This document shows positions 33,837 to 42,676 of a stretch of DNA of 64,000 bases, piece after piece. The stretch spans positions 1 through 64,000 of the forward strand of contig JACKAT010000017.1 in the NCBI GenBank assembly GCA_020634935.1, in the 5' to 3' direction. The notes under the pieces are model-generated. The model saw only the letters and a list, made by a program, of their open reading frames with translations, had not been told where the DNA came from and did not search any database. The position numbers and the translations under genes are program-made. Within the stretch, counting starts at the first letter, position 1. Every line of letters starts with the position of its first letter. This DNA comes from Anaerolineales bacterium. Its GTDB lineage: Bacteria > Chloroflexota > Anaerolineae > 4572-78 > J111.

Positions 33837-34604
33837 ATGAAATTAAGTCCAATTGCTGTACAACTTTATACGGTACGCGAGGCGTTAGCCAACGATTTTA
33901 CCGGCGTTGTTAATAAGATTGCCGAATTCGGTTACCTGGGCGTGGAGACCGCCAACTTTCCCGGTACAACGCCGAAACAGGCTGCGCAATTGTTTGAAGA
34001 TTTGGGCTTAACCGTGTGCAGCGCCCACACCCCGCTGCCGGTTGGCCCCAAAAAGAACGAAGTGTTAGACCTGGCAGCTACGCTCAACTGCTCGCGAATT
34101 GTTTGCCCCTCGCTGGATCGTGCCTACTACAGCAGTATCGATCAAATTCACCGGGCTTGCGACCTGATCAATGAAGCCAATCAGGTTGCTATCGACAATG
34201 GGCTGAGTCTGGGCGTTCATAATCACTGGTGGGAGTATGAGTCGGTGGAAGATCAGTATCCCTATGAAATTATGATGGAGCGGCTCGATCCCTCGGTTTT
34301 TATGGAAATCGATGTCTACTGGGTCAGAGTAGCCGGTTTCAATCCCGTTGAAATTGTTAAAAAGTGGGGCCAACGCGCCCCACTGCTCCATATTAAAGAT
34401 GGCACTGCTCTGCCGGGGCTTCCGCACTTAGCCGCCGGCGAAGGCATCATCGATATTACGGGGGTGGTTGAGGCCGGCAAAGGGGTAACGGAGTGGCTGA
34501 TCGTTGAATTGGATGAATGCGATACCGACATGCTGGAGGCAGTAGAAGACAGCTACACTTATATAGTCGGCAGTGGTTTAGCCCGCGGGCGCAAGTTCAT
34601 TTAA
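33837..34604 (+). CDS. Sugar phosphate isomerase/epimerase (AP endonuclease-2 TIM barrel)
   Basis: 255 residues. IQLYTVRE-type start (AVQLYTVREAL), then GYLGVETANFPG, CSAHTPLP, VCPSLDRAYY, VHNHWWEYE (metal His/Glu), MEIDVYWVRVAG, LLHIKDG and VELDECD. These are family marks of IolE/Hyi-like enzymes. The metal-dependent isomerisation or epimerisation substrate is unknown. 12 bp upstream of the Nudix gene and followed by a DenD-like gene, so a sugar-acid pathway is possible but not shown. Confidence 0.85.
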   Translation: MKLSPIAVQLYTVREALANDFTGVVNKIAEFGYLGVETANFPGTTPKQAAQLFEDLGLTVCSAHTPLPVGPKKNEVLDLAATLNCSRIVCPSLDRAYYSSIDQIHRACDLINEANQVAIDNGLSLGVHNHWWEYESVEDQYPYEIMMERLDPSVFMEIDVYWVRVAGFNPVEIVKKWGQRAPLLHIKDGTALPGLPHLAAGEGIIDITGVVEAGKGVTEWLIVELDECDTDMLEAVEDSYTYIVGSGLARGRKFI

Positions 34605-34616
34605 TAGGGGGCGAAA

Positions 34617-35084
34617 GTGGCCAAAATAATCGAAGGCGAGCGTATCGGCGAGCAGGCGGAACTGATGGTGGGCGCGTCCGGCCTTATTTTCGATGCCGAC
34701 CGCCGGAAAATATTGCTGACCCGCCGCACCGATAACGGTCGCTGGTGTTTACCCGGCGGGCGATTGGAACCGGGCGAAAGCGTCGCCGAAGGCTGCGTCC
34801 GCGAGGTGTGGGAAGAGACCGGGTTGCAGGTTGAAATTAAGCGCCTTATCGGCGTTTATACTAACCCGCATCGGGTCATTGAGTACGCCGATGGCAATCG
34901 CTACCATCTGATCTCCTTCAGCTTCGAGGCCAAAGCGGTCGGCGGACAATTGGGTTTGAGCAATGAGACGACGGAGTATGGCTATTTTACCCCGGCCGAA
35001 ATTGAAACGATGGATTTGATGGAGCATCACCGAGAGCGTATCGCCGATGCGCTGGCCGGTCAGTTGGAGACGTTTATTCGTTAA
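34617..35084 (+). CDS. Nudix hydrolase
   Basis: 155 residues from a GTG start with GGGGGCG upstream. The Nudix box is complete: GGRLEPGESVAEGCVREVWE then ETGLQVEI (~54-76), matching G-x5-E-x7-REUxEExGU. It hydrolyses a nucleoside diphosphate linked to another moiety; specificity cannot be told. Middle gene of a tight three-gene set. Confidence 0.92.
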   Translation: MAKIIEGERIGEQAELMVGASGLIFDADRRKILLTRRTDNGRWCLPGGRLEPGESVAEGCVREVWEETGLQVEIKRLIGVYTNPHRVIEYADGNRYHLISFSFEAKAVGGQLGLSNETTEYGYFTPAEIETMDLMEHHRERIADALAGQLETFIR

Positions 35085-35103
35085 ACGAAAAGGAGAGTTT
35101 GGG

Positions 35104-36087
35104 ATGCATATCGTCATTACCGGGGGCGCCGGTTTTTTAGGCCGGCAGTTGGCGAAAACACTGCTGGACAAAACGTCACTCACAACCAGTGATGCAATTG
35201 AAGTCCAAAAGCTAACGCTCTTTGATGTTGTACCGCCTCAAAATATGCCACCCGATCCACGAGTTGAAATCGTCACCGGCGATATCCGCGATCCGCAGGT
35301 TCTGGCAACGTTGATCACCTCAGATGTCGATTTGATTTTTCACCTGGCCGCGGTGGTTAGCGGTGAGGCCGAGGCGAATTTTGAATTGGGCCTGCAAGTG
35401 AATCTGGCGGCGACGCAGAATTTGCTGGAACAGTGTCGCCAACTCAACACCCGGCCGCGTCTGGTTTTCACCAGTTCGGTGGCCGTTTTCGGCGGCGACA
35501 TGCCGGCTGTGCTTCAGGATGACACGACCCCCACACCACAAAGCTCTTACGGTACCCAAAAAGCCGTCGGCGAGCTGCTGGTCAATGATTACAGCCGCCG
35601 GGGCTTTATTGACGGCCGGGCGGTTCGACTGCCAACGATTGTGGTTCGACCGGGCCGGCCAAACAAGGCCACTTCGACCTTTGCCAGTTCAATTATCCGC
35701 GAACCACTGCAAGGTCAGCCGGCTGTTTGTCCGGTCTCCCCGGAGATGGCTTTGTGGATTATGTCGCCGCGACAGGCGGTCAAGAGTCTTATCCACGCCG
35801 CAGCATTACCGGCCGAGACCTGGGGCAGCAGCCGGGTGGCATCGCTGCCGGGGCTGACGGTTTCGGTGCGGGAGATGGTCGATCAATTAAAGACGATTGC
35901 GGGTCAGGTTGTGGTCGAGCGAATTGTGTGGCAGCCCGATCCCTTCATCGAGCGGATTGTGGGCAGTTGGCCAATCCGCTTCGCCACCCCCAAAGCTGAG
36001 GCGTTGGGCTTCGAAGCGGACCAATCGATTGACGAGATTATTCGGGCTTTTATCGAGGAAGAGTTGGGCGGTAGGTTTGTAGCTTAA
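35104..36087 (+). CDS. denD: D-erythronate dehydrogenase-like SDR (extended)
   Basis: 327 residues from the ATG at 35104, which has AAAGGAGAG upstream. A Rossmann start MHIVITGGAGFLGRQLA, then HLAAVVSGEAEANFE, VFTSSVAVFGG, SYGTQKAVGELLVNDYSRRG (catalytic YxxxK) and RLPTIVVRPGRPNKATS. The last two stretches are what I recall for DenD enzymes, which oxidise D-erythronate to 3-oxo-erythronate with NAD. The partner kinase and decarboxylase are not in the window, so the pathway is inferred. Confidence 0.75.
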   Translation: MHIVITGGAGFLGRQLAKTLLDKTSLTTSDAIEVQKLTLFDVVPPQNMPPDPRVEIVTGDIRDPQVLATLITSDVDLIFHLAAVVSGEAEANFELGLQVNLAATQNLLEQCRQLNTRPRLVFTSSVAVFGGDMPAVLQDDTTPTPQSSYGTQKAVGELLVNDYSRRGFIDGRAVRLPTIVVRPGRPNKATSTFASSIIREPLQGQPAVCPVSPEMALWIMSPRQAVKSLIHAAALPAETWGSSRVASLPGLTVSVREMVDQLKTIAGQVVVERIVWQPDPFIERIVGSWPIRFATPKAEALGFEADQSIDEIIRAFIEEELGGRFVA

Positions 36088-36096
36088 ACACAAAGG

Positions 36097-36621
36097 CTAT
36101 AGAACGGACAGCAGCAGCATTCCCCCACATGCCACCAGTGTACCGACGCCAAAGCCAGCGACAATATCGCCCAGGTAATGCACGCCCACAGCCACACGAG
36201 CTACGGCCACGCTGAGGGCTACCGCCAGCAGCACCAGCCCAAGCACAGGATAAAAAAAGATGCTGCTCGTAGCCAGGGCGGCCATCCGGCCGGAATGGCC
36301 GGACGGAAAACTGTAAGCATCGTATTGAAAGGTAACAAATTCGCCGGGCGGGCGGGGTCGCTCACGCCGGACGGCGAACTTAACGGCGGTGACGGCCAAA
36401 ATGGCGGCGGTGACGATAGCGCTGACAATCAAATCGGCCTGTTGGAGATAAGCATCATTCCACAGTAGACTCAACAGGTAAATAATGCCTAGCCCGCCGA
36501 ATACATACGGACCGTCACCGGCATGCGCCACCGCTCTGGCCCACGGCCACCACTGCGACTCCGGGGATAGGGCGCAGCGTCGGCTAATTTTGTTATCGAG
36601 CTGGGACAGTCGCTTTCGCAT
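36097..36621 (-). CDS. PAP2-family membrane phosphatase
   Basis: 174 residues with several membrane helices. All three PAP2 motifs: KFAVRRERPRP (KX6RP), YSFPSGHSGR (PSGH) and VAVARVAVGVHYLGDIVAG (SR-X5-H-X3-D variant with ARVAVGVHYLGD). It dephosphorylates lipid phosphates such as undecaprenyl diphosphate or phosphatidylglycerol phosphate at the membrane. Followed by the nucleotidyltransferase gene upstream on the same strand. Confidence 0.88.
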   Translation of the reverse strand: MRKRLSQLDNKISRRCALSPESQWWPWARAVAHAGDGPYVFGGLGIIYLLSLLWNDAYLQQADLIVSAIVTAAILAVTAVKFAVRRERPRPPGEFVTFQYDAYSFPSGHSGRMAALATSSIFFYPVLGLVLLAVALSVAVARVAVGVHYLGDIVAGFGVGTLVACGGMLLLSVL

Positions 36622-36639
36622 GAGTTTCTAAAAAAGGCT

Positions 36640-37428
36640 TTACTCTCTAATGGTTTGGGACTGGCGGCTTTCCAGATAAGCCTTAATGATTTCGTACTGA
36701 TGAGGTTTATCTAAGTCCATGCCCAATTCGGCGTATTGCGTCGCTACCACCCGCCCATCGAGATTGGCCTTGGCCGAAACCTCGATGGCAGCCTCATGAA
36801 CGGTGAGTCGTCGCAGCAGGAAGCGGATGATAAAACTCCAGCCGATCAACCGAATTTGTTGCAGATAATTCTTGCGTGCGCCGGTGGCGGCTTTGGCTAA
36901 CTCAATGTTTCCCCTAACAGATGAGACATTAACCATAAAGATATCGCCGCCCGTGTAACGCCCTCCTTTAAAAGGAATGTAGGTCCGGCGGGAAGCCGGA
37001 AAACGGCGCTCCATTGTTTTTTCTTCAACCATTGTATAGTAGACTTCAGCTTCTTGCGACCCACACTCTTTCACAAAGCCTTCGACAATGTCTGGCGTAA
37101 TCAAGGGAATATCGGACGAGAGAAGTAAAAAATTTTTCACGTGGGGGCTTATCTTTTGCAGATAATCCAATCCGGCAAAAACATTGTCAACAATGCCTCC
37201 CCTGGCCTTAGTGAAGTGAAGCTGAGGGTAGAGATGATTTAGGTCTTGAGGTTCTAAACCAACCACAATAACATGATCGATGATGGGCGATTGGGCCAAC
37301 GCGTCGATCACCCAGCAAATCATCGGCTGACCCGCCAAAGGAATAAGCGCTTTTTTGGCAACACCTGTTAAAGCAAACAGCGGGTCCTTGGGTTTCATTG
37401 TTCCCCCGGCAGTAATGATGGCATCCAT
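36640..37428 (-). CDS. MobA/GlmU-like nucleotidyltransferase
   Basis: 262 residues. An N-terminal GT-A-like nucleotide-binding start MDAIITAGG, then a shifted pyrophosphorylase-like loop (KKALIPLAGQPMICWVIDAL), LLLSSDIPLI (acidic metal site) and MDLDKPHQYEII at the end. This family attaches or activates nucleotides on sugars or cofactors (CTP:/NTP: transferases); the substrate is unknown. It is 18 bp upstream of the PAP2 gene, which suggests a membrane-lipid or glycolipid role. Confidence 0.8.
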   Translation of the reverse strand: MDAIITAGGTMKPKDPLFALTGVAKKALIPLAGQPMICWVIDALAQSPIIDHVIVVGLEPQDLNHLYPQLHFTKARGGIVDNVFAGLDYLQKISPHVKNFLLLSSDIPLITPDIVEGFVKECGSQEAEVYYTMVEEKTMERRFPASRRTYIPFKGGRYTGGDIFMVNVSSVRGNIELAKAATGARKNYLQQIRLIGWSFIIRFLLRRLTVHEAAIEVSAKANLDGRVVATQYAELGMDLDKPHQYEIIKAYLESRQSQTIRE

Positions 37429-37501
37429 TGCGACTCTCCTGAACCTTTCAATAACTCAATTTTACCACTAGTCCGAAGGGGTTACAAACGGTTTCAGAGA
37501 C

Positions 37502-37531
37502 AAAAAAATCCGACCTATTCTCAAGGCCGGA
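37502..37531 (-). terminator. Intrinsic terminator after the ferredoxin-NADP reductase gene
   Basis: 8-bp stem TCCGACCT / AGGCCGGA (one G-T pair). On the minus strand it is followed by seven T. It lies ~105 bp past the reductase stop. Confidence 0.6.
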
Positions 37532-37551
37532 CATAGAATTAATGATTTTGT

Positions 37552-37614
37552 AGCACAAATTACTAACTTGTGCTTCGGATTCACTTTTAAACGGAACAAT
37601 TTAGCAAATTGTTC
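37552..37614. repeat. Two small hairpins, AGCACAA and GAACAATTT
   Basis: AGCACAA/TTGTGCT (37552-37558 / 37568-37574) and GAACAATTT/AAATTGTTC (37594-37602 / 37606-37614), flanked by GTAG/CTAC words. The style matches the other hairpin repeats. Confidence 0.6.
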
Positions 37615-37637
37615 TACGTCCTGCGTAAGCCCAATTC

Positions 37638-39038
37638 TTACTTGCCCAGCGCAGCTAGAATCTCTTCGACGCTGGTCAGTTTGACTCGCGGCCGGCCTTG
37701 TTCACTCCCCAAGCTTGTTTCTATCTCGTCGAGCCTGAGCCAATCATCAAAGGAAACGTATTTGGGCTGACGCTCGGCAATGAATTTTTCGACCGCTTCA
37801 ACTTCGGGGTGGGCCGGAGAAAACGTGTTGCCGTTGGCCGCATCTTCCAACATACCGGTAACCGTTTCAACCGCGTCGGGTTTGTTGGTGCCGATGACTC
37901 CGGTGGGGCCGCGTTTGATCCAGCCGGCCGTGTACAACCCCGTCAGCGGTTGTTTCGTCTCCAGGTCGGTGATACGACCGGTTTCATTGTTGATCACGCC
38001 CCATCGATCATGAAAGGGGATTTCCGGCAGCGGGATGCCCCGATAGCCAACCGAGCGAAAAACCATCCCAACCGGTATCTCTTCGAACTGGTCGGTTGGC
38101 TTGGGCCGGAGCGTTCCATTTTCCGTTTCATACAACTCATTTTTGACCAAGCGCATAGCCTTAACGTTGCCGTCTTCGTCGCCGATCAATTCCACCGGCG
38201 AAACCAAAAAACGCAGGATCAATTGGCGCGGTTTGCCGGCTGGCTGGTGTTGGGCGTACTCTTGAATAATCTCGATCTTTTTCGTGGTGGTGCGATCCTG
38301 ACTTTTGTCCAGGTCACTTTGACTGAGCGGATCGAGGGCGGCTTCGTCAGCCGGTACGGTGATCTCGGTGGCGGCCAATTCACCTAATTCTTTGATTTCC
38401 GGGTTGGTGAAAGCCGCCTGGGCGGGACCTCGCCGCCCCAAAATGTAAATGGTTTTGATCTGGCTGTTTTTGAGGGCCTCTAAAGCATAATCGGCGATAT
38501 CGGTGGTTTCCAACTCTTCCACCGTTTTGCTCAAAATGCGGGCGACATCCATCGCCACGTTGCCAACCCCGACCACGGCTACACTTTCCTGCGACAGATC
38601 AAACTCATAGTCCCGGTAGCTGGGATGGCCGTTGTACCAGGCCACAAATTCGGTAGCCGGGTGGCTGTTCTTTAAATCCTCACCGGGAATGCCCATTTTG
38701 CGGTCAGATTGGGCGCCGGTGGTAAAGATAACTTGATGGTAAAACTGCTTAAGGTCGTCCAGCGTGATATCTTTGCCGTATTCAACATAGCCAAAGAAGC
38801 GAAAATTCGGCTGTTTAGCCGTTCGTTCATAGGCTTTGATAACGGATTTAATCTTTTGATGATCGGGGGCTACACCAAAACGAACCAGGCCGTAGGGGGT
38901 CGGCAGCCGGTCATACATATCGACCTTCACGGTTACATCTTTTTGTTTTAATAGGTGATCCGCGGTGTAAAAACCGGTCGGACCAGAACCGATGATCGCA
39001 ACGCGAAGCGGATTAGCAGCTGTGCCAATCTGGGACAT
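37638..39038 (-). CDS. fprA: Ferredoxin/adrenodoxin-NADP reductase, FprA type
   Basis: 466 residues. FAD-binding GSGPTGFYTADHLL (residues ~16-29), YDRLPTPYGLVRFGVAPDH (the FprA/adrenodoxin reductase signature), NADP site VGVGNVAMDVARIL, and the C-terminal GWIKRGPTGVIGTNK loop. It passes electrons between NADPH and ferredoxin. Family members supply electrons for P450s, iron-sulfur assembly or nitrogen and sulfur metabolism. Nearby suf genes and a Rieske ferredoxin make iron-sulfur biogenesis a reasonable use. Confidence 0.93.
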   Translation of the reverse strand: MSQIGTAANPLRVAIIGSGPTGFYTADHLLKQKDVTVKVDMYDRLPTPYGLVRFGVAPDHQKIKSVIKAYERTAKQPNFRFFGYVEYGKDITLDDLKQFYHQVIFTTGAQSDRKMGIPGEDLKNSHPATEFVAWYNGHPSYRDYEFDLSQESVAVVGVGNVAMDVARILSKTVEELETTDIADYALEALKNSQIKTIYILGRRGPAQAAFTNPEIKELGELAATEITVPADEAALDPLSQSDLDKSQDRTTTKKIEIIQEYAQHQPAGKPRQLILRFLVSPVELIGDEDGNVKAMRLVKNELYETENGTLRPKPTDQFEEIPVGMVFRSVGYRGIPLPEIPFHDRWGVINNETGRITDLETKQPLTGLYTAGWIKRGPTGVIGTNKPDAVETVTGMLEDAANGNTFSPAHPEVEAVEKFIAERQPKYVSFDDWLRLDEIETSLGSEQGRPRVKLTSVEEILAALGK

Positions 39039-39217
39039 AAACCTCTCTCCTTTGAATTGTTTAATTTAACTAAAGCATATCAAATTAAGCTGCGATTATA
39101 CAATCCAGCATCCTACTTGGCGCAGAGTATAAAATTATTCCGAAAAATTGTCAATAAGGGTAGAAACGGGGTAAAAATTGGATACAGTTCCCAACCCACA
39201 ATGGAGATTAGGGATTG

Positions 39218-39257
39218 GGCGATAAGGAGATTGGACTGGCCTAATCTCCTTATCGCC
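39218..39257. repeat. GGCGATAAGGAGATT hairpin
   Basis: 15-bp perfect arms (39218-39232 / 39243-39257) with a 10-nt loop, preceded by GGAGATTAGGGATTGG words. It lies in the ~310-bp gap between the CysM-like gene and fprA; nothing else is seen there. Confidence 0.8.
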
Positions 39258-39350
39258 ACAAATGCGAAGTTACTGATAAACAACGCCTCAGCCAGTGTCG
39301 TTTTTAGATATTTCTCGACCCAAAATGACTATCGCCTCTGGCCTGTTCGA

Positions 39351-40328
39351 TTAGCCGGAAATACTCAGATATTTTTCACCGCCATCGGGGAAAACCGTGA
39401 CCACGACGCTGTCTTCAGTCAGCGTTTTGGCCACCTCAAAGGCAGCCCATGCAGCTGCACCGCCGGAATACCCGACAAACAGCCCTTCTTCTTGGGCTAA
39501 TCGACGGGTCATCCGGTGCGCCTCTTCCGGGAAAGCCTGAATGGAGCAATTGGCCAAAGCGGGATCATAGATACCGGGCACGATGCTGGTTTCCATATGT
39601 TTCAGGCCCTCGATAACCGCCAGTTCGTCGGCCGGTTCCACTGAAATAATTTCAATATCCGGGTTGAAGCCTTTCAGCCGGCGGCTGGTCCCCATAAAGG
39701 TACCGCTTGTACCCAAACCGGCCACAAAGTGCGTCACCTGACCCTGAGTCTGCTCCCAAATTTCAACGCCGGTAGTGTGGTAGTGCGACTGCCAGTTGAC
39801 CGGGTTGTTGTACTGGTCGGGCCGGAAGTAACGATCCGGTTGTTCGCTGGCCATGCGCTGGGCCGTTTTGATGGACAGATCGACCCCTTCAAAGGGATCG
39901 GTCAGTACCAGAGTCGCGCCGTAAGCCTTGAGAATCTTCTTGCGCTCATCGCTGACGTTGCCGGGCAAAACCAGCGTCACTTTGTAGCCTTTGGCCGCGC
40001 CGATCATCGCCAGAGCGATGCCGGTATTACCAGACGTCGCGTCGATGATGGTTTTATCAGGCGTTAGCAGTCCTCGGCGCTCACCGTCTTCGATCATGGC
40101 CAGAGCAGGCCGCGCTTTGACCGAACCGCTGGCATTAAACCACTCAGCCTTGGCATAGACCACCACATTGTCGGGCAGCCCCTCCGCCGCGCCAATGCGA
40201 TGCAGCGGCAGTAGGGGCGTATTGCCAATGCGTGAAGTTAAGGTATCACCTAAGGTACGAATATCCGGGCGGCTTAACGTAAAAACAGGTTTAACGGCTG
40301 TATCGTTGATTGTATTTAAAAGGGTCAT
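39351..40328 (-). CDS. cysM: CysM-like cysteine synthase
   Basis: 325 residues. PLP lysine in WFNASGSVKARPA (~68), TSGNTGIALA substrate loop, HFVAGLGTSGTFMGT phosphate loop, and VFPDGGEKYLS end. The pattern (MIEDGERRGLL, DQYNNPVNW, VPGIYDP) is closer to mycobacterial CysM than to CysK. CysM adds sulfide from a protein thiocarboxylate (CysO) to O-phosphoserine or O-acetylserine. Immediately upstream lie the rhodanese-MoeB fusion and a MoaD/ThiS carrier, which fits this. The active-site Arg that I recall as important for O-phosphoserine in mycobacterial CysM is not obvious. Confidence 0.85.
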   Translation of the reverse strand: MTLLNTINDTAVKPVFTLSRPDIRTLGDTLTSRIGNTPLLPLHRIGAAEGLPDNVVVYAKAEWFNASGSVKARPALAMIEDGERRGLLTPDKTIIDATSGNTGIALAMIGAAKGYKVTLVLPGNVSDERKKILKAYGATLVLTDPFEGVDLSIKTAQRMASEQPDRYFRPDQYNNPVNWQSHYHTTGVEIWEQTQGQVTHFVAGLGTSGTFMGTSRRLKGFNPDIEIISVEPADELAVIEGLKHMETSIVPGIYDPALANCSIQAFPEEAHRMTRRLAQEEGLFVGYSGGAAAWAAFEVAKTLTEDSVVVTVFPDGGEKYLSISG

Positions 40329-40470
40329 CTACCTGCTCCTTGAATTACTCCGTATGTTGGGGTGTCCCCCTACATTGTCAGATGCGAGACATTTGCAAAA
40401 ACTATTGTTAAAAATTGCTTGTCGATGATAAAACCGACAAGCAACATTGCTTCGCCTCGCTCGTTTTTAC

Positions 40471-41691
40471 TTAAGCCAAAGCGGGTTGTTTGACCGCCCC
40501 ATTCGTGCTAAGGTGCTCAACGCTGGGAATACCGCAAAACTGATTATAGTCGATCAGTTCGGTTACAGTCGGATGCTCGCTGCAGACCGGGCAGTTTTTA
40601 TCTTTAGTCACTTTCATCTCGCGGAATTCCGCTTCGAGTGCATCGTAGGTGAGCAGCCGGCCGGCCAAAGTGGTGCCTTGGCCTAAAATTAGCTTGATGG
40701 CTTCAACCGCTTCCAGGCTGCCGATGATGCCGGGCAGCACCCCAAACACACCACCTTCGGCGCAACTGGGTACTTCGCCGGGTGGGGGTGGATCGGGATA
40801 GAGGCAGCGGTAGCACGGCCCGTCGTGGGTGGTATCGAACACGGTGACCTGGCCTTCGAAGCGGAAGATGCTGGCGTCAACCAGCGGTTTGCCCAGAATG
40901 ACACAGGCATCGTTGACCAGATAGCGCGTCGGGAAGTTGTCCGAGCCGTTGATGACCAGATCGTACTGGCTAATGATGTCGAAGGCATTGTGGCTGGTCA
41001 GTTGGGTGCGATGGCCGATGACTTTGACATCGGGGTTAAGTTGAGCGATGGATCGGGCCGCCGACTCCACTTTGGGTTTATCGACATCTTCCAACTTGTG
41101 GATAATTTGCCGCTGCAAGTTGCTGGTGTCCACCACATCAAAATCGACAATGCCGATGGTGCCTACGCCGGCGGCGGCCAAATAGATGGCCGTCGGGCTG
41201 CCCAGGCCGCCGGCCCCGATGATGAGGACTTTGGAGTCGAGCAGTTTGAGCTGCCCTTCCTCGCCCACTTCAGGCATGATGGTGTGGCGGCTGTAGCGCT
41301 GTCGCTGCTCGTTGGTCATAATCCGTGGAACCACAAAATTGTAGCCGCCGTTCTTCCAACTGTTAAACCCACCAGCGACTGACGCGACGTTGGTGTAGCC
41401 TAAAGCTTCCAGATCGCGTGCGCCTAGCAAGCTGCGAACCCCACCGGCACAAATCACCGCAATCGGCTGATCCCGATTCGGGGCGTGTCGTTCGATTTGC
41501 AGTTCTAAAAAACCGCGCGGTATGTGGATCGAGCCTTTGATATTGCCCTGATCCCACTCTTCCAAACCCCGGATATCGACCAGGGTGACATTTTCGCCAC
41601 CGTCCATTTTTCGGGCCAACTCATGCACGCTGATCTCTTTGATCTCTCTGCGGAGTTTGGCCATTAGTTGATCACTGGTTAAGTAACTCAT
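40471..41691 (-). CDS. Rhodanese-MoeB fusion (sulfur-carrier adenylyltransferase)
   Basis: 406 residues. Residues ~15-125 are a rhodanese domain with active-site loop ICAGGVRSLLGA. Residues ~130-385 are the E1-like MoeB/ThiF domain: RYSRHTIMPEVG, GAGGLGSPTA (ATP), NLQRQIIH, NGSDNFPTRY, and zinc cysteines CYRC and CPVC. In mycobacterial MoeZ the rhodanese is C-terminal; here the order is reversed. It would adenylate and thiolate the carrier encoded just upstream. The operon is carrier - this gene - cysM. Confidence 0.9.
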   Translation of the reverse strand: MSYLTSDQLMAKLRREIKEISVHELARKMDGGENVTLVDIRGLEEWDQGNIKGSIHIPRGFLELQIERHAPNRDQPIAVICAGGVRSLLGARDLEALGYTNVASVAGGFNSWKNGGYNFVVPRIMTNEQRQRYSRHTIMPEVGEEGQLKLLDSKVLIIGAGGLGSPTAIYLAAAGVGTIGIVDFDVVDTSNLQRQIIHKLEDVDKPKVESAARSIAQLNPDVKVIGHRTQLTSHNAFDIISQYDLVINGSDNFPTRYLVNDACVILGKPLVDASIFRFEGQVTVFDTTHDGPCYRCLYPDPPPPGEVPSCAEGGVFGVLPGIIGSLEAVEAIKLILGQGTTLAGRLLTYDALEAEFREMKVTKDKNCPVCSEHPTVTELIDYNQFCGIPSVEHLSTNGAVKQPALA

Positions 41692-41700
41692 TTTAACTCC

Positions 41701-41979
41701 TCACGATTGCCCGCCGGCCATAGCCGGAATGATTGATACTTCGTCTTTATCGCCAACCGGGGTGTCACCCCCTTGCAGAGTGCGGATCTCCTCATCGTTG
41801 ACGAAGACATTAACGTAGCGTTTGATCTGGCCGCTGTCATCGCACAGACGGGCTTTGACCCCAGGATATTGGGCCTCCAGACTTTCAATTATTTCGTTAA
41901 TGTTTGCACCACTGCTCTCTACTTTGCTTTGACCATTTGTGTAGCGCCGTAGAGGGCTGGGAATTCTTACCGTTGCCAT
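41701..41979 (-). CDS. MoaD/ThiS-family sulfur carrier (CysO-like), ending GGQS
   Basis: 92 residues, beta-grasp fold: MATVRIPSPLRRYTNG, NVFVNDEEIRTLQGGDTPV, EVSIIPAMAGGQS. CysO-like carriers end in Gly-Gly, the thiocarboxylate site. Here two residues (QS) follow GG, so trimming would be needed before activation, as in other carriers processed by a JAMM protease. Stop codon is 10 bp before the next gene. No JAMM protease gene is in the window. Confidence 0.88.
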   Translation of the reverse strand: MATVRIPSPLRRYTNGQSKVESSGANINEIIESLEAQYPGVKARLCDDSGQIKRYVNVFVNDEEIRTLQGGDTPVGDKDEVSIIPAMAGGQS

Positions 41980-42021
41980 TTATCTATACTCTCCTTAATG
42001 AGATAATTTACTTTAAAACAA

Positions 42022-42048
42022 AAAGGCTCACCATAACGATGAGCCTTT
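42022..42048 (-). terminator. Terminator at the end of the suf operon
   Basis: 9-bp stem AAAGGCTCA / TGAGCCTTT with a 9-nt loop; on the minus strand it is followed by TTTTGTTTT. It separates sufT from the MoaD/ThiS-family sulfur carrier gene. Confidence 0.65.
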
Positions 42049-42050
42049 CA

Positions 42051-42343
42051 ACTGTTTCATTTGAAAGTTATTTTCTTTGACTTGCGCCTGGCAAGAGATA
42101 GCAAAGTTTATTCACTGAGAGTCTCATCGTCCGGAACCACGGCGATGCGGGCTACCGCAGCCAGACCCTCAGCCGTTGAGAGAAAAGCTACCGCGCCCGC
42201 CTACTACATGTACAACACGATTTTGAGCTAATCAGTAATTGGTTTGCCATTGTTTTCGACCAAGCGTTTTCTTTATTATACGTCCCTTTAGACGCGCTGA
42301 CTATAAGATATCTTACCTAGTTTGTCCGTATTCGGCAAATTTG
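42051..42343. other. Non-coding gap between the suf operon and the carrier gene
   Basis: GC-rich stretch ~42110-42220 with short complementary segments (CACTGAGAGTCTCA, CTCAGCCGTTGAG, GCTACCGC twice). It might be structured RNA, but I do not recognise a known riboswitch. No gene seen. Confidence 0.3.
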
Positions 42344-42661
42344 TTAAAAGAAGCCCAGCAGGGTTGGATCTTCCATCATTTCAGGCGTCCATTGCTCGGG
42401 GACCACTTCTACTCTGGCTTCACGTTTGGCCGCAAATTCGGTGGTTTCTTTGACTTGCTGAACCAGCCACGGGCCGTAAGGACAGAAAGGGGTGGTGAGC
42501 AGCATTTTAACATGAACCGGATCGCTGGCCAAATCAACACTGCGCAGCAGGCCCAACGTGACAATGTCAAGGTGAAGTTCGGGATCGACCACACCCCGTA
42601 ACGCTTCGCGCACAGTTTCTTCGGTTATTTCGCCGTTTGCACTCGTTGTTTCTTCAGACAT
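42344..42661 (-). CDS. sufT: SufT-like DUF59/MIP18 iron-sulfur assembly factor
   Basis: 105 residues, core MIP18/DUF59 sequence: EALRGVVDPELHLDIVTLGLL and LLTTPFCPYGPWL (conserved Cys). It helps place iron-sulfur clusters in target proteins. Last gene of the suf operon, 15 bp after the Rieske gene. Confidence 0.9.
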   Translation of the reverse strand: MSEETTSANGEITEETVREALRGVVDPELHLDIVTLGLLRSVDLASDPVHVKMLLTTPFCPYGPWLVQQVKETTEFAAKREARVEVVPEQWTPEMMEDPTLLGFF

Positions 42662-42676
42662 AATGCCTCCTAAGGG

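Noticed and set aside
42110..42220. c-di-AMP, cobalamin or TPP riboswitch
   Set aside because: Partial resemblances only; required conserved boxes are missing on both strands.
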